59,397 nt of DNA from Pseudomonadota bacterium (GTDB taxonomy: Bacteria; Pseudomonadota; Alphaproteobacteria; Acetobacterales; Acetobacteraceae). Under the pieces are notes generated by a model. It had not been told where the DNA came from. It made no database searches and worked only from the letters and a program-made list of their open reading frames with translations. The DNA lies in assembly GCA_021818505.1 (NCBI GenBank), contig JAKADX010000023.1, forward strand, positions 1 through 59,397. Direction: 5' to 3'. Position 1 is the first letter of the stretch, and every line of letters begins with the position of its first letter. The position numbers and the translations under genes were made by a program. Of the stretch, positions 33,419-44,802 are shown one piece after another.

Positions 33419-33460
33419 GACGAAGGCCGGCGGTGCCCGCATCGCCGGCCTTCGTCTTTT
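33419..33460 (+). terminator. Rho-independent terminator of the rplK/rpoBC unit
   Basis: A perfect 14-bp stem (33419-33432 with 33443-33456), a 10-base loop and TTTT directly at 33457-33460. This is the clearest intrinsic terminator in the window and separates rpoC from the str operon. Confidence 0.85.
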
Positions 33461-33740
33461 GTGGGGCTGCGCCGAAAACCAGGGTGGAGCAGGTCTTGAC
33501 TTGCCTCCCCCCCGCTCGTAGGTTCCGCGCCCTCGGCCAACCCCGGACCCGTCGGACGGCCGTCGTTTGCAGGCACCAGCGCGTGCGGCGCCGCCCCCTT
33601 CCCCGACCGGGGCGGGGGCCAAGGCCGTAGGCAGGGTCGAACCCCGCACGGTGGGCGGCGCCCGCCTGTTGCGGGGCTTGTCTGTGGCGGACGGTCACGT
33701 CGGGGGCATGGCGGTCGCGGAGCAGGATGAAAGAGGGTCT
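33461..33740 (+). promoter_or_regulatory. rpsL leader region with a sigma-70-type promoter at 33496-33524
   Basis: TTGACT (33496-33501), a 17-base spacer and TAGGTT (33519-33524) form a good housekeeping promoter. It would start transcription near 33531, leaving a 5' leader of about 210 bases before rpsL. The leader has no evident gene, and I see no decisive hairpin in it. ORFs across this region look like high-GC shadows. Confidence 0.6.
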
Positions 33741-34599
<859 letters not shown>

Positions 34600-34644
34600 C
34601 CACCCCATACCCCGGATCGTAGAGCGGGCACGGAGATAACGACG

Positions 34645-35832
34645 ATGGCCAAGGCGAAATTCGAGCGCACCAAGCCGCACTGCAACATCGGCACGATCGG
34701 GCACGTGGACCACGGCAAGACCACGCTGACCGCGGCCATCACCAAGGTGCTGGCCAAAGCCGGCGGCGCCACGTTCACCGCTTATGACCAGATTGACAAG
34801 GCACCGGAGGAACGCGCCCGCGGCATCACCATCTCGACCGCGCACGTCGAGTATGAGACCGGCAAGCGGCACTACGCCCATGTCGATTGCCCAGGCCACG
34901 CGGACTATGTGAAGAACATGATCACCGGTGCAGCGCAAATGGACGGCGCCATCCTGGTCGTCTCCGCCGCCGACGGGCCTATGCCGCAGACGCGCGAGCA
35001 CATCCTGCTCGCCCGCCAGGTCGGTGTCCCGGCGCTGGTTGTGTATCTGAACAAGATGGACATGGCCGATCCCGAGCTGGTCGAGTTGGTCGAGCTGGAG
35101 CTCCGCGAACTGCTAAGCAGCTATCAGTTCCCCGGAGACGAGATCCCGATCATCAAGGGTTCGGCCCTCTGCGCGCTCGAGGATCGTGACCCGGAGCTCG
35201 GCGAGAAGTCGATCCTGGCGCTGATGGACGCGGTGGACAGCTACATCCCGCAGCCCGAGCGTCCGAAGGACATGCCGTTCCTGATGCCGATCGAGGATGT
35301 GTTCTCAATCTCCGGGCGCGGAACGGTGGTCACCGGGCGCATCGAGCGCGGCGTGATCCGCGTCGGCGAGGAAGTCGAGATCGTCGGCATCCGCCCGACC
35401 GCGAAAACCGTAGTGACGGGCGTGGAAATGTTCCGCAAGTTGCTCGACCAGGGCGAGGCGGGCGACAACATCGGTGCGCTGCTGCGCGGCACCAAGCGCG
35501 AGGAAGTCGAGCGCGGCCAGGTGCTGGCGAAGCCAGGCTCCATCACGCCGCACACCAAGTTCAAGGCCGAGAGCTACATCCTGACCAAGGAAGAGGGCGG
35601 GAGACACACACCGTTCTTCACCAATTACCGCCCGCAGTTCTATTTCCGCACAACCGACGTTACCGGCATCGTACATCTGCCGGAGGGCGTCGAGATGGTG
35701 ATGCCGGGCGATAATGTGTCGATGGACGTGGAACTGATCGCGCCGATCGCGATGGATGAGGGGCTGCGCTTCGCGATCCGCGAGGGCGGGCGCACCGTCG
35801 GCGCCGGCGTCGTGGCGAAGATCACGGCCTGA
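34645..35832 (+). CDS. tuf: Elongation factor Tu
   Basis: 395 residues. The GTPase motifs are complete: [11 protein letters not shown] (residues 19-29), the switch-I segment [14 protein letters not shown] and NKMD. The C-terminal barrels continue to [10 protein letters not shown]. It delivers aminoacyl-tRNA to the ribosome. CGGAG precedes the ATG. It connects the str genes to the S10 operon without an evident terminator. Confidence 0.98.
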   Translation: MAKAKFERTKPHCNIGTIGHVDHGKTTLTAAITKVLAKAGGATFTAYDQIDKAPEERARGITISTAHVEYETGKRHYAHVDCPGHADYVKNMITGAAQMDGAILVVSAADGPMPQTREHILLARQVGVPALVVYLNKMDMADPELVELVELELRELLSSYQFPGDEIPIIKGSALCALEDRDPELGEKSILALMDAVDSYIPQPERPKDMPFLMPIEDVFSISGRGTVVTGRIERGVIRVGEEVEIVGIRPTAKTVVTGVEMFRKLLDQGEAGDNIGALLRGTKREEVERGQVLAKPGSITPHTKFKAESYILTKEEGGRHTPFFTNYRPQFYFRTTDVTGIVHLPEGVEMVMPGDNVSMDVELIAPIAMDEGLRFAIREGGRTVGAGVVAKITA

Positions 35833-35863
35833 ACGCAAAGGGATCGGCCGGAAAGACTGAGCC

Positions 35864-36172
35864 ATGGACAACCAGAACATCCGCATCCGCCTCAAGGCGT
35901 ACGATCATCGCGTGCTGGACAACAGCACAAAGGAGATCGTGAACACTGCCAAGCGGACGGGCGCGCGGGTGCGCGGGCCGATCCCGCTGCCGACGCATAT
36001 CGAGCGGTTCACGGTGAACCGCTCGCCGCACGTGGACAAGAAGAGCCGCGAGCAGTTCGAGATCCGGACTCATCGCCGGTTGCTCGACATCGTGGAACCA
36101 ACGCCGCAGACCGTGGACGCGCTGATGAAGCTCGATCTCGCGGCCGGCGTGGACGTCGAGATCAAGCTGTAG
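35864..36172 (+). CDS. rpsJ: 30S ribosomal protein S10
   Basis: 102 residues, complete ([40 protein letters not shown]). S10 sits in the 30S head and, as NusE, also pairs with NusB in antitermination. It begins 31 bp after tuf, so S10 genes are probably read together with the str genes. The L4-type S10 leader of E. coli has no room here. Confidence 0.97.
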   Translation: MDNQNIRIRLKAYDHRVLDNSTKEIVNTAKRTGARVRGPIPLPTHIERFTVNRSPHVDKKSREQFEIRTHRRLLDIVEPTPQTVDALMKLDLAAGVDVEIKL

Positions 36173-36231
36173 CCGAGTTTTGGGCCTAAGGACGGTGGCT
36201 GGGGGCCGCCGTCCCTCTGGGGAAGGCATAG

Positions 36232-36918
36232 ATGCGCACTGGATTGCTAGCAAAGAAGCTGGGGATGACCCGGCTGTTCAAGGAGGACGGGACGCATGTT
36301 CCGGTCACCGTCCTGCACCTCGACGCGGTGCAGGTCGTGGCGGCGCGCACCGAGGAGACCGACGGCTATTCGGCCGTCCAACTCGGCTGGGGTGAGGCCA
36401 AGGTGAAGAACGTGTCGAAGCCAAACAAGGGCCACTTCGCGAAGGCAAAGGTCGAGCCGAAGGCGAAGCTGGTCGAGTTCCGCGTCGCGGCGGACGCCGT
36501 GCTGGAGCCCGGAGCGACGCTGAGCGCGGCGCATTTCCTGGTGGGCCAGCGTGTCGACGTGTGCGGCACGACCAAGGGCAAGGGCTTTGCCGGGGCGATG
36601 AAGCGCTGGAATTTTGCCGGACTGGAGGCAAGCCATGGCGTATCGATCAGCCACCGGTCGCACGGATCAACAGGCAATCGCCAGGATCCGGGCAAGACAT
36701 TCAAGAACAAGAAGATGGCAGGGCACCTTGGTGTCGAGCGCGTCACTACGCTCAATCTCGAGGTTGCCGCCGTCGATGTCGAAAAGGGGCTGCTGATGCT
36801 CAAGGGCGCGGTGCCGGGCGCCAGGGGCGGCTTCGTGCTGGTGCGCGACGCTGTAAAGCGGGCACTGCCGGCCGAGGTGCCGTATCCGGCGGCGCTCGCC
36901 GGCGCGGCGCAGGGTTGA
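36232..36918 (+). CDS. rplC: 50S ribosomal protein L3
   Basis: 228 residues. The segments [20 protein letters not shown] and [20 protein letters not shown], with the central extension [17 protein letters not shown] that reaches toward the peptidyl transferase centre, are intact. L3 is an early assembly protein of the 50S subunit. GGGAAGG precedes the ATG. Confidence 0.97.
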   Translation: MRTGLLAKKLGMTRLFKEDGTHVPVTVLHLDAVQVVAARTEETDGYSAVQLGWGEAKVKNVSKPNKGHFAKAKVEPKAKLVEFRVAADAVLEPGATLSAAHFLVGQRVDVCGTTKGKGFAGAMKRWNFAGLEASHGVSISHRSHGSTGNRQDPGKTFKNKKMAGHLGVERVTTLNLEVAAVDVEKGLLMLKGAVPGARGGFVLVRDAVKRALPAEVPYPAALAGAAQG

Positions 36919-36929
36919 GGGCGAGAGCG

Positions 36930-37544
36930 ATGCAGATCGAGATCAGGACCCTCGACAATACTGTGGCGGGTACGATCGACCTACCGGATGCCATTTTCGC
37001 GGCGACTCCGCGTGGTGACATTATGGCGCGCGTGGTGCATTGGCAGCAGGCTAAGCGCCGCGCCGGCACGCACAAGGTCAAGGGCATGGGCGAGGTGCAG
37101 GGCACCACGAAGAAGCCCTACAAGCAGAAGGGCACCGGCAACGCGCGCCAGGGCAGCCTGCGCGCACCGCAGTTCCGCACCGGGGGTGTCGTTCACGGCC
37201 CGGTGGTGCGCGATCACGGCTATGATCTGCCGAAGAAAGTACGGAGGCTCGGTCTGATCGCTGCGCTGTCGCAGAAGCAGGCGGAGGGCAAGCTCGTGGT
37301 GCTCGACGCGGCGACGGCCGGCGGCAAGACGAAGGATCTCGCGAAACGGCTGGGCGCGCTGGGCTGGACATCGGCCCTGATCATCGACCGCGCGGTGGAC
37401 CCAAACTTCCTGCGAGCAAGCCGCAACATCGTTGGAGTGGACGTTCTGCCGACGATCGGGGCGAACGTATATGATATCCTGGCGCATGACGTGCTGGCGG
37501 TCACCGCGGCCGGAGTGGAAGGCCTGAAGGAGCGCCTAGCATGA
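36930..37544 (+). CDS. rplD: 50S ribosomal protein L4
   Basis: 204 residues from ATG 36930. The loop that lines the exit tunnel (GTKK-like segment [19 protein letters not shown]) and C-terminal core are complete. The stop overlaps the rplW start as ATGA. In gammaproteobacteria L4 autoregulates the S10 operon; here the leader needed for that is not evident. Confidence 0.97.
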   Translation: MQIEIRTLDNTVAGTIDLPDAIFAATPRGDIMARVVHWQQAKRRAGTHKVKGMGEVQGTTKKPYKQKGTGNARQGSLRAPQFRTGGVVHGPVVRDHGYDLPKKVRRLGLIAALSQKQAEGKLVVLDAATAGGKTKDLAKRLGALGWTSALIIDRAVDPNFLRASRNIVGVDVLPTIGANVYDILAHDVLAVTAAGVEGLKERLA

Positions 37545-37891
37545 GCGAAACGTCCGCTCCCGCCAGCCCATCACGCAAGCCATATGGCGTCCGGCTGTCA
37601 CGTGAGGCGATGTACGCGATCATCCGCAGCCCCGTCATCACCGAGAAGGCGACGGCGCTGGGCGAGAAGAATACGATGGCCTTCCGGGTCGCGATCGATG
37701 CCTCCAAGCCCGAGATCAAGGCGGCGGTGGAGGGGCTGTTCGGCGTTAAGGTAAAGGCGGTGAACACGCTGGTTGCCAAGGGCAAGACCAAGCGGTTCAA
37801 GGGGCGTCCCGGAAAGCGGAGCGATGTGAAGAAAGCGTATGTGACGCTGGCGCCCGGTCAGTCGATCGACCTGACGACCGGCCTGGCGTGA
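37541..37891 (+). CDS. rplW: 50S ribosomal protein L23
   Basis: 116 residues, with an N-terminal extension of about 25 residues before the conserved core ([40 protein letters not shown]). L23 lines the tunnel exit and is the docking site for signal recognition particle and trigger factor. Its ATG overlaps the rplD stop by four bases, so translation is coupled. Confidence 0.96.
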   Translation: MSETSAPASPSRKPYGVRLSREAMYAIIRSPVITEKATALGEKNTMAFRVAIDASKPEIKAAVEGLFGVKVKAVNTLVAKGKTKRFKGRPGKRSDVKKAYVTLAPGQSIDLTTGLA

Positions 37892-37907
37892 CGCAGGAAA
37901 CGCAGCG

Positions 37908-38741
37908 ATGGCACTGAAGAATTTCAATCCGGTCACGCCCAGCCTGCGCGGGACCATCCTGGTGGACCGCAGCGAGCTGTGGAAGGGCAAGCCGGTAAAG
38001 GGCCTGACGGTCGGCAAGACGTCGACCGGCGGGCGCAACAACCACGGCCACATCACCAGCCGCTTCCGCGGCGGCGGCCACAAGCGCACGTACCGCGTCA
38101 TCGATTTCAAGAGGCGGAAGTTCGGAGTGCCGGCAACGGTCGAGCGGCTGGAATACGACCCGAACCGTACCGCGTTCATCGCGCTGATCAAGTACAGCGA
38201 CGGAGATCTCGCGTACATCCTGGCTCCCCAGCGGTTGCGCGCCGGCGATTCGGTGGTGGCGGCACAGCGCGCCGACATCAAGCCGGGCAATGCCATGCCG
38301 CTGGCGGCGATCCCGGTGGGCACGATCGTCCACAATGTCGAGATGAAGCCACGTGCTGGCGGCAAGATCGCGCGCGCCGCAGGGCAGTACGCGCAACTCG
38401 TCGGAAAGGATGCCGGCTACGCGCAGATCAAGCTGATGTCCGGCGAGCTGCGCATAGTGCGCGGGGAGTGCATGGCGAGCATCGGCGCCGTCTCGAACCC
38501 TGACAACGCCAACGTGCAGATCGGCAAGGCGGGGCGGCAGCGATGGCTCGGGCGTCGGCCACACAACCGCGGCGTGGTGATGAACCCAGTCGATCACCCC
38601 CATGGCGGCGGCGAGGGCCGTACATCCGGCGGGCGCCATCCCGTGACGCCGTGGGGCAAGCCGACGAAGGGGTACAAGACTCGGGTGAACAAGCGCACCG
38701 ACCGGCTCATCATCCGGCGCCGCAACAAGGGGAAGGGCTGA
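37908..38741 (+). CDS. rplB: 50S ribosomal protein L2
   Basis: 277 residues. The N-terminal part ([20 protein letters not shown]) and the conserved C-terminal stretch around the key His ([20 protein letters not shown]) are intact. L2 is needed for subunit association and peptidyl transfer. AGGAAA lies before the ATG. Confidence 0.98.
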   Translation: MALKNFNPVTPSLRGTILVDRSELWKGKPVKGLTVGKTSTGGRNNHGHITSRFRGGGHKRTYRVIDFKRRKFGVPATVERLEYDPNRTAFIALIKYSDGDLAYILAPQRLRAGDSVVAAQRADIKPGNAMPLAAIPVGTIVHNVEMKPRAGGKIARAAGQYAQLVGKDAGYAQIKLMSGELRIVRGECMASIGAVSNPDNANVQIGKAGRQRWLGRRPHNRGVVMNPVDHPHGGGEGRTSGGRHPVTPWGKPTKGYKTRVNKRTDRLIIRRRNKGKG

Positions 38742-38744
38742 GCC

Positions 38745-39023
38745 GTGGCGCGTTCCGTCTGGAAAGGCCCGTTCGTGGACGGGTACATGCTCAACAAGGC
38801 CGAGGCGGCGCGTGCTTCCGGCCGCAACGAGATCATCCGCATCTGGTCGCGCCGCTCAACCATTCTGCCGCAGTTCGTCGGGCTGACATTCGGCGTGTAC
38901 AATGGCCATAAGTTCCTGCCGGTCCAGGTGAACGAGAACATGGTCGGACACAAATTCGGCGAATTCTCGCCGACACGCACGTTCACTGGCCATTCGGGCG
39001 ACAAGAAGGCCAAGCGGGGCTAA
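38745..39023 (+). CDS. rpsS: 30S ribosomal protein S19
   Basis: 92 residues from GTG 38745, 3 bases after the rplB stop. The conserved core runs from [14 protein letters not shown] to [18 protein letters not shown]19 is in the 30S head and contacts the A-site tRNA and the B1a bridge. rplV begins one base after its stop. Confidence 0.97.
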   Translation: MARSVWKGPFVDGYMLNKAEAARASGRNEIIRIWSRRSTILPQFVGLTFGVYNGHKFLPVQVNENMVGHKFGEFSPTRTFTGHSGDKKAKRG

Positions 39024-39024
39024 C

Positions 39025-39432
39025 ATGAGCAAGCCGAAGCATCCGCGTGGACTGGACGAGACGGAGGCGCAGGCAGTGCTGCGGAATCTGCGAGTCAGCC
39101 CGCGCAAGCTCAATCTCGTCGCCGGCATGATCCGCAACCTGCCGGCGGGTGAGGCGGTGGCGACGCTGACCTTCAGCAAGCGGCGCATCGCCCAGCAGGT
39201 GCGCAAGACTCTGGAGAGTGCCATCGCCAATGCCGAGAACAATCACCAGCTCGACGTGGACCGGCTGTTCGTGTCCCGCGCCGAGGTCGGGCGGTCGATG
39301 GTGATGAAGCGGTTCCACGCACGCGGCCGCGGTCGCGCTTCGCGCGTGGAGAAATGGTTCAGCCACCTGAAGATCGTGGTGGCGGAACGCGAGCAGGCGG
39401 CCGAGCCGCCGACGGCGCAGGAGGCCGCGTAG
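39025..39432 (+). CDS. rplV: 50S ribosomal protein L22
   Basis: 135 residues. The core [20 protein letters not shown] and the tunnel-constriction hairpin ([20 protein letters not shown]) are present, with an Ala/Glu-rich C-terminal tail. L22 forms part of the exit-tunnel wall. The rpsC ribosome site (GGAGG) lies inside its last codons. Confidence 0.97.
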   Translation: MSKPKHPRGLDETEAQAVLRNLRVSPRKLNLVAGMIRNLPAGEAVATLTFSKRRIAQQVRKTLESAIANAENNHQLDVDRLFVSRAEVGRSMVMKRFHARGRGRASRVEKWFSHLKIVVAEREQAAEPPTAQEAA

Positions 39433-39435
39433 CCG

Positions 39436-40113
39436 ATGGGTCACAAAGTCAATCCGGTCGGGCTGCGGCTGGGCATCAACCGCACGTGGGATAGCCGCTG
39501 GTTCGCCGGCAACGACTATTCCAAGCTGCTGCTCGACGATCTCAAGCTGCGTGGGCATCTACGTCAGAAGCTGTCGAGTGCCGGCGTCAGCCGCGTGGTC
39601 ATTGAGCGTCCGGCGAAGAAGCCGCGCGTGACCATATATGCCGCGCGGCCGGGCGTGGTGATCGGCAAGAAGGGCCAGGACATCGAGGCGTTGCGCAAGG
39701 ACCTCGCCAAAATGGCGAGGGCCGAAGTGGCGCTGAACATCGTCGAGATCCGTAAGCCCGAAATCGACGCGACGCTGGTTGCCGAGAATATCGCCCAGCA
39801 GCTTGAGCGCCGCGTTGCGTTCCGGCGGGCGATGAAGCGGGCAGTGCAGTCGGCGATGCGGCTGGGTGCTCAGGGCATCCGGATCAATTGCGGTGGCCGG
39901 CTGGGCGGGGCGGAGATTGCGCGTGTGGAGTGGTATCGCGAGGGCCGCGTGCCGCTGCACACGCTGCGTGCCGACATCGACTTCGGCATCGCCACGGCCA
40001 AGACGACATACGGCACGTGCGGCGTGAAGGTGTGGATCTTCAAGGGCGAGATCCTGGCGCATGACCCGATGGCGCAGGACAAGCGCGCCGCCGAACAGGC
40101 ACCGCAGCGCTAA
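39436..40113 (+). CDS. rpsC: 30S ribosomal protein S3
   Basis: 225 residues. The KH domain ([20 protein letters not shown]) and C-terminal domain ([20 protein letters not shown]) are complete. S3 guards mRNA entry and is part of the helicase centre. ATG 39436 is 3 bases after the rplV stop. Confidence 0.97.
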   Translation: MGHKVNPVGLRLGINRTWDSRWFAGNDYSKLLLDDLKLRGHLRQKLSSAGVSRVVIERPAKKPRVTIYAARPGVVIGKKGQDIEALRKDLAKMARAEVALNIVEIRKPEIDATLVAENIAQQLERRVAFRRAMKRAVQSAMRLGAQGIRINCGGRLGGAEIARVEWYREGRVPLHTLRADIDFGIATAKTTYGTCGVKVWIFKGEILAHDPMAQDKRAAEQAPQR

Positions 40114-40125
40114 GGAACCGAGCAG

Positions 40126-40542
40126 ATGCTTTCGCCAAAGCGCACGAAATACCGAAAGGCCCACAAGGGCCGCATCCACGGCGTCGCCAAGGGAGGCACG
40201 GCGCTGAACTTCGGCACATTTGGGCTGAAGGCGCTGGAGCCCGAACGCGTGACCGCCCGGCAGATCGAATCGGCGCGGCGCGCGATCACGCGTGCGATGA
40301 AGCGCGCCGGTCGCGTCTGGATCCGCGTCTTCCCGGACGTGCCGGTGTCCATCAAGCCGGCCGAGGTTCGTATGGGCTCCGGCAAAGGCAGCCCGGAATT
40401 CTGGGTCTGCCGTGTCAAGCCCGGCCGCATCATGTTCGAGATCGATGGCGTGCCCGCCGAGTTGGCGCGCGAGGCGCTGACGCTGGGCGCGGCAAAACTG
40501 CCGATCAAGACCAAGATGGTCACCCGCATCGGAGATGCCTGA
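40126..40542 (+). CDS. rplP: 50S ribosomal protein L16
   Basis: 138 residues. The N-terminus [20 protein letters not shown] and the segment [20 protein letters not shown], with the Arg of the GxGxGxP-like region, fit L16, which organises the A-site side of the 50S. AAGGA precedes the ATG. Confidence 0.97.
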   Translation: MLSPKRTKYRKAHKGRIHGVAKGGTALNFGTFGLKALEPERVTARQIESARRAITRAMKRAGRVWIRVFPDVPVSIKPAEVRMGSGKGSPEFWVCRVKPGRIMFEIDGVPAELAREALTLGAAKLPIKTKMVTRIGDA

Positions 40543-40543
40543 G

Positions 40544-40771
40544 ATGGCCAAAGGGCCCAAGACTGGTACGAAGGTGGCCGACGTGCGCGCCAAGAGTGCT
40601 GATGAACTGGGCGCGATGCTGCTCGATCTGCGCAAGGAGCAGTTCAACCTGCGTTTCCAGCGCGCGACCGGGCAGCTTGAAGGTGTTGCGCGCGTGCGGC
40701 AGGTGCGGCGCGACATCGCGCGGGTGAAGACGATCATGGCGGAGAAGATGCGCTCCGCGGCACGGGCTTGA
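40544..40771 (+). CDS. rpmC: 50S ribosomal protein L29
   Basis: 75 residues from ATG 40544, preferred over ATG 40535 because CGGAG lies at suitable distance and the shorter form fits the family. The helical hairpin [20 protein letters not shown] with [15 protein letters not shown] is typical. The N-terminus is a few residues longer than usual. L29 sits near the tunnel exit. Confidence 0.95.
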   Translation: MAKGPKTGTKVADVRAKSADELGAMLLDLRKEQFNLRFQRATGQLEGVARVRQVRRDIARVKTIMAEKMRSAARA

Positions 40772-40784
40772 GGGGAGTAGGGCG

Positions 40785-41051
40785 ATGCCAAGGCGCGTCC
40801 TGACGGGGCGAGTGACGAGTGATAAGATGGACAAGACTGTGACGGTGCTTGTCGATCGTCGTGTCATGCACCCGCTTTACAAGAAATTCATCCGCCGTTC
40901 GAAGAAGTATGCGGCGCATGACGAGGAGAACCTGTGCAAGACGGGCGACACCGTGCGCATCGAGGAATGCCGTCCGATCAGCAAGCGCAAGACCTGGCTG
41001 GTGATCGAACGCAACGGGCAGCCTCTCGGCGTCGCTCCGGCGCAGGGCTGA
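40785..41051 (+). CDS. rpsQ: 30S ribosomal protein S17
   Basis: 88 residues. The OB-fold segment [20 protein letters not shown] and [20 protein letters not shown] are clear. S17 binds 16S rRNA early in assembly. A good ribosome site (GAGGGGAGTAGGG) lies upstream. Confidence 0.97.
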   Translation: MPRRVLTGRVTSDKMDKTVTVLVDRRVMHPLYKKFIRRSKKYAAHDEENLCKTGDTVRIEECRPISKRKTWLVIERNGQPLGVAPAQG

Positions 41052-41061
41052 GGAGAGGGCG

Positions 41062-41430
41062 ATGATCTCGGTCGAAAGCAATCTCGACGTCGCCGACAAC
41101 TCCGGCGCGCGGCGGGTGCAGTGCATCAAGGTACTCGGCGGGTCGAAGCGCAAGACCGCCTCGGTGGGCGACGTGATAGTCGTTTCGGTTAAGGATGCGA
41201 TCCCGCGCGGCAAGGTCAAGAAGGGCGATGTGCATCAGGCGGTGATCGTGCGCACCTCATTCCCGGTGCGCCGGCCGGACGGCAGCGCGATCCGCTTCGA
41301 CGGCAACGCCGCTGTGCTGATCAACAAGCAGCAGGAGCCGATCGGCACGCGCATCTTCGGTCCGGTGGTTCGCGAGCTGCGGGCGAAGAAATTCATGAAG
41401 ATCATCTCGTTGGCGCCGGAGGTGCTGTGA
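41062..41430 (+). CDS. rplN: 50S ribosomal protein L14
   Basis: 122 residues, nearly invariant family ([40 protein letters not shown]). L14 makes an intersubunit bridge. The stop overlaps the rplX start as TGATG. Confidence 0.98.
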   Translation: MISVESNLDVADNSGARRVQCIKVLGGSKRKTASVGDVIVVSVKDAIPRGKVKKGDVHQAVIVRTSFPVRRPDGSAIRFDGNAAVLINKQQEPIGTRIFGPVVRELRAKKFMKIISLAPEVL

Positions 41431-41750
41431 TGGCGGCGCGGATTCGCAAGGGCGACACGGTGGTGGTGATCAGCGGTGCCGCGAAGGGCCGGCGGGGCGA
41501 GGTGTTGAGCGTGCTGCCGCGGGCACAGCGTGCCGTCGTGCAGGGCGTGAATGTCGCCAAGCGGCATACCAAGCCGCGCGGCGTGGGCCAGCCCGGCGGC
41601 ATCATCGAGCAGGAGGCGAGCATCCATCTGTCGAACCTGATGCTGATAGATGGCAAGACCGACAAGCCGACGCGCGTCGGCTTTCGGGTGCTGGAGGACG
41701 GACGCAAGGTGCGGGTGGCCAAGGCGACCGGCAACGTGATCGAGGGCTGA
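41430..41750 (+). CDS. rplX: 50S ribosomal protein L24
   Basis: 106 residues from ATG 41430; GTG 41427 is one codon longer. The KOW motif is at the N-terminus ([20 protein letters not shown]), and [18 protein letters not shown] follows. L24 is a 50S assembly initiator protein. Confidence 0.96.
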   Translation: MAARIRKGDTVVVISGAAKGRRGEVLSVLPRAQRAVVQGVNVAKRHTKPRGVGQPGGIIEQEASIHLSNLMLIDGKTDKPTRVGFRVLEDGRKVRVAKATGNVIEG

Positions 41751-41760
41751 GGAGGCGGCG

Positions 41761-42492
41761 GTGAGCGGTTCCAATAAGGGCGGCAAAGGTGCCCCCGCGA
41801 AGGGCGGCGCCGCGGCCAAGGGCAAGGCGGCCAAGCCGGCCCCGACCGGGAAGGCAGCGTCGAAGGGCGGCAAGGCGACAACAGGCGAGGGACAGGCCGT
41901 TTCGCTGCAGCCCGTGACCGTGACGGCCGATGCACAGGCCGCGCCGCAGGAGACGCCGCGCATGCAGCGCCGCTATCACGAAGTGATCCGTGCGGCACTA
42001 CAGAAGGAATTCGGCTACAAGAACTCGCTGCAGGTGCCGCGGCTGGAGAAGATCGTCATCAACATGGGTGTTGGCGAAGCGACCGGGGACCAGAAGAAGC
42101 TGGACGCGGCGGTGGCGGAGTTGGCGCTAATCAGCGGCCAGAAGCCGGTCAAGACGCTGGCGAAGAAGGCGATCGCGGGCTTCAAGATCCGCAAGGGCCT
42201 GCCGATCGGCTGCAAGGTGACGCTGCGCCGTTCGCGGATGTACGAGTTTCTCGACCGGCTGGTGACGATTGCGCTGCCCCGTGTGCGGGACTTTCGTGGC
42301 ATCACCGGCAAGGGCTTTGACGGGCGTGGCAACTTCGCGATGGGTCTGAAGGAGCAGATCGTGTTCCCCGAGATCGTCTATGACCGGGTGGACGCGATCC
42401 GAGGCATGGATATCGTTTTCGTCACATCGGCGCGCAGCGACGCCGAGGCGAAGGCGCTGCTCAAGCAGTTCGACATCCCGTTTGCCAACTGA
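41761..42492 (+). CDS. rplE: 50S ribosomal protein L5 with a long N-terminal extension
   Basis: 243 residues, compared with about 180 in most bacteria. Residues from ~68 ([20 protein letters not shown]) form a normal L5 ending in FDIPFAN. The first ~65 residues are Lys/Gly/Ala-rich and low in complexity ([20 protein letters not shown]) and then more polar ([16 protein letters not shown]). GTG 41761 follows GAGGAGG, and the extension is in frame; ATG 41962, at MQRR, lacks such a site. L5 binds 5S rRNA and contacts P-site tRNA. The extension probably lies on the ribosome surface. Confidence 0.93.
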   Translation: MSGSNKGGKGAPAKGGAAAKGKAAKPAPTGKAASKGGKATTGEGQAVSLQPVTVTADAQAAPQETPRMQRRYHEVIRAALQKEFGYKNSLQVPRLEKIVINMGVGEATGDQKKLDAAVAELALISGQKPVKTLAKKAIAGFKIRKGLPIGCKVTLRRSRMYEFLDRLVTIALPRVRDFRGITGKGFDGRGNFAMGLKEQIVFPEIVYDRVDAIRGMDIVFVTSARSDAEAKALLKQFDIPFAN

Positions 42493-42570
42493 CCGACACG
42501 GGATTGGGCGTGACACGAGATTTGGAAAACCGCCGGCGTTGGCCGGCAGGTTCCGGAGGGTAAAGACAGG

Positions 42571-42876
42571 ATGGCCAAGAAGTCTCAGGTCAACCGCAAT
42601 GGAATGCGCGAACGGCTGGCCCAGCGCGACAAGGGCAAGCGGGCGGCGCTGAAGGCGATCGTCATGGACCGCACACTGGCGGTCGAGGATCGCTTCAACG
42701 CCACGCTGAAGCTTGCGCAACTGCCGCGCAACGGAGCCAAAGTGCGGGTGCGGTTGCGTTGCGCCCTGACCGGCCGGTCGCGGGGCAACTATCGCAAATT
42801 CAAGCTCTGTCGTATCGCGCTGCGTGATCTTGCCAGCAGTGGCCAGATCCCCGGCATGGTCAAGGCGAGCTGGTAG
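42571..42876 (+). CDS. rpsN: 30S ribosomal protein S14
   Basis: 101 residues, the zinc-free (C-minus) type: the position of the CxxC pairs holds single cysteines ([20 protein letters not shown]). The N-terminal [20 protein letters not shown] and [15 protein letters not shown]-terminus are normal. GGAGGG lies upstream. The gap to rplE is 78 bp. Confidence 0.97.
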   Translation: MAKKSQVNRNGMRERLAQRDKGKRAALKAIVMDRTLAVEDRFNATLKLAQLPRNGAKVRVRLRCALTGRSRGNYRKFKLCRIALRDLASSGQIPGMVKASW

Positions 42877-42889
42877 GGAGCGCGATCGC

Positions 42890-43288
42890 ATGAGTATGTC
42901 CGATCCGCTCGGCGACATGCTGACCCGTATCCGCAATGCGCAACGCGCGCGGCATGCGGTCTGCGTCGCCCCCGGCTCCAAGCTGCGCGCCAATGTGCTC
43001 GACGTGCTGCGGCGGGAGGGCTTCATCCGTGGCTTCAGCACCGAGAGTGTGCGCCCCGGCGTGTCGCAGTTGCGAATTGAGCTCAAGTACAATGAGGGCG
43101 AGCCGGTCATCAAGGAGATCCACCGGGTTTCCAAGCCCGGCCGGCGCGTCTATTCGAAGATCAAGGAACTGCCGCGGGTCTATGCCGGCCTCGGCGTGTC
43201 CATCCTGTCCACGCCGCGAGGCGTGCTGAGCGATGCCGAGGCCCGCGCCGCCAATGTCGGCGGCGAGGTCCTCTGCCGCGTGTTCTGA
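42890..43288 (+). CDS. rpsH: 30S ribosomal protein S8
   Basis: 132 residues from ATG 42890. The conserved [20 protein letters not shown] and C-terminal [19 protein letters not shown] segments are complete. S8 binds 16S rRNA helix 21. In E. coli it represses the spc operon by binding near rplE; no such site was searched for. Confidence 0.97.
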   Translation: MSMSDPLGDMLTRIRNAQRARHAVCVAPGSKLRANVLDVLRREGFIRGFSTESVRPGVSQLRIELKYNEGEPVIKEIHRVSKPGRRVYSKIKELPRVYAGLGVSILSTPRGVLSDAEARAANVGGEVLCRVF

Positions 43289-43301
43289 GGAGGATCGGCG
43301 C

Positions 43302-43835
43302 GTGTCGCGGGTAGGCAAGTATCCGGTCGAGATCCCGGCCGGCGTGCAGGTGGCGGTAGTTGGCCGCACGCTGAGCGCCAAGGGCCGGCTCGGCGAGATG
43401 AAGCTCGACCTCACCGACAATGTCGAGGCGAAGGTCGAGGGCAACAAAGTGGCGATCGCTCCGCGCGACGGCACCACGCCGGCGCGCATGATGTGGGGCA
43501 CCACGCGTGCGCTGGTGGCCAATATGGTCAAGGGCGTTTCGGCCGGCTACGCGAAGACGATGGAGATCACCGGAACCGGTTTCCGTGCCGCGGTGCAGGG
43601 CAGTAACCTGGTGATCAATCTCGGCTTCTCGCATGACGTGGTGTATCCGATCCCGCAAGGCATCAAGATCACCTGCGAGAAGCCGACCTCCATCAAGGTC
43701 GAAGGCGTGGACAAGCGCCAGGTCGGGCAGGTTGCCGCCGAGATCCGGGCTTTCCGCCCGCCGGAACCCTACAAAGGCAAGGGCGTGAAGTTCGAGGGCG
43801 AAGCGATCCGCCGCAAGGAAGGCAAGAAGAAGTAA
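43302..43835 (+). CDS. rplF: 50S ribosomal protein L6
   Basis: 177 residues from GTG 43302 with GAGGAGG upstream ([20 protein letters not shown]). Both L6 repeats are present, with the conserved [20 protein letters not shown] near the end. L6 lies near the sarcin-ricin loop. The stop overlaps the rplR ATG by one base. Confidence 0.97.
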   Translation: MSRVGKYPVEIPAGVQVAVVGRTLSAKGRLGEMKLDLTDNVEAKVEGNKVAIAPRDGTTPARMMWGTTRALVANMVKGVSAGYAKTMEITGTGFRAAVQGSNLVINLGFSHDVVYPIPQGIKITCEKPTSIKVEGVDKRQVGQVAAEIRAFRPPEPYKGKGVKFEGEAIRRKEGKKK

Positions 43836-44197
43836 TGAGCGCGAGCAACCAATTGCGGGAGCGTCGGCGCGAGCGTCTGCGGTTCTCGCTGCGGCGGAAG
43901 GGGGGTGGGCGGCCGCGCCTGTCGGTGTTCCGCTCGTCCAAGCATATTTATGCGCAGGTGATCGACGACGCTGCGGGGCGCACGCTGGCCGCGGCCTCCT
44001 CGATCGATGCCGGCCTGCGGACGAGCCTGCGCACTGGCGCGGACAAGGCGGCGGCGGCGGCGGTGGGTAAGTTGATCGCCGAGCGCGCTCTCGCGGCTGG
44101 CGTGTCGGAGGTCGTGTTCGACCGCGGCGCCTATCTCTATCACGGCCGGGTCAAGGCCCTGGCCGACGCCGCCCGCGAGGGCGGTCTGGCGTTCTGA
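43835..44197 (+). CDS. rplR: 50S ribosomal protein L18
   Basis: 120 residues, Arg-rich N-terminus then the 5S rRNA-binding core ([40 protein letters not shown]). ATG 43835 forms TAATG with the rplF stop. L18 joins 5S rRNA to the central protuberance. Confidence 0.97.
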   Translation: MSASNQLRERRRERLRFSLRRKGGGRPRLSVFRSSKHIYAQVIDDAAGRTLAAASSIDAGLRTSLRTGADKAAAAAVGKLIAERALAAGVSEVVFDRGAYLYHGRVKALADAAREGGLAF

Positions 44198-44208
44198 GGG
44201 GAAGCAGC

Positions 44209-44802
44209 ATGGCACGTGAATCGCGCGGCGGACGCGACCGCGATCGCGAGCGCGAGCGGGACAGCGGCGACGAGTTGATCGACAAGCTCGTCACCATCAA
44301 CCGCGTTGCGAAAGTGGTGAAGGGCGGCCGGCGCTTCGCCTTTGCGGCGTTGGTGGTGGTCGGAGACCAGAAGGGCCGCGTCGGTTACGGCGCGGGCAAG
44401 GCGCGCGAGGTGCCGGAGGCTATCCGCAAGGCAACGGATCGCGCCAAGCGCAGCATGATTCGGGTGCCCATGAAGGAGGGCCGCACGCTGCACCACGACG
44501 TGCAGGGCCGCTACGGCGCTGGCTCAGTGGTACTGCGTTCGGCCTCGGCCGGCACCGGGATCATTGCGGGCGGGCCCATGCGCGCGGTGTTCGAAACGCT
44601 GGGTATCGGCGACGTGGTGGCGAAGAGCCTGGGCAGCCGCAACCCGCACAACATGGTCAAGGCGACGTTCGACGCGCTCACGCGCTGCGCCAGCCCCCGT
44701 TCGGTTGCCTCGCGGCGCGGTAAGAAGGTGTCCGACCTGCTTGGCCGGCGCGAAGCCGCCCCGGCCACCGCCCCCGCGCAGGAGGCGCAGGCCGATGGCT
44801 GA
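44209..44802 (+). CDS. rpsE: 30S ribosomal protein S5
   Basis: 197 residues. The N-terminal region is rich in Arg/Asp/Glu repeats ([19 protein letters not shown]) and longer than usual. The dsRNA-binding-like core ([20 protein letters not shown]) and the second domain ([20 protein letters not shown]) are intact. The last bases overlap rpmD by eight. Confidence 0.96.
   Translation: MARESRGGRDRDRERERDSGDELIDKLVTINRVAKVVKGGRRFAFAALVVVGDQKGRVGYGAGKAREVPEAIRKATDRAKRSMIRVPMKEGRTLHHDVQGRYGAGSVVLRSASAGTGIIAGGPMRAVFETLGIGDVVAKSLGSRNPHNMVKATFDALTRCASPRSVASRRGKKVSDLLGRREAAPATAPAQEAQADG

Noticed and set aside
33567-33740. An N-terminal extension of S12 from the open frame upstream of rpsL
   Set aside because: The frame is open only because of high GC; the conserved S12 start [11 protein letters not shown] has its own ribosome site at 33741.
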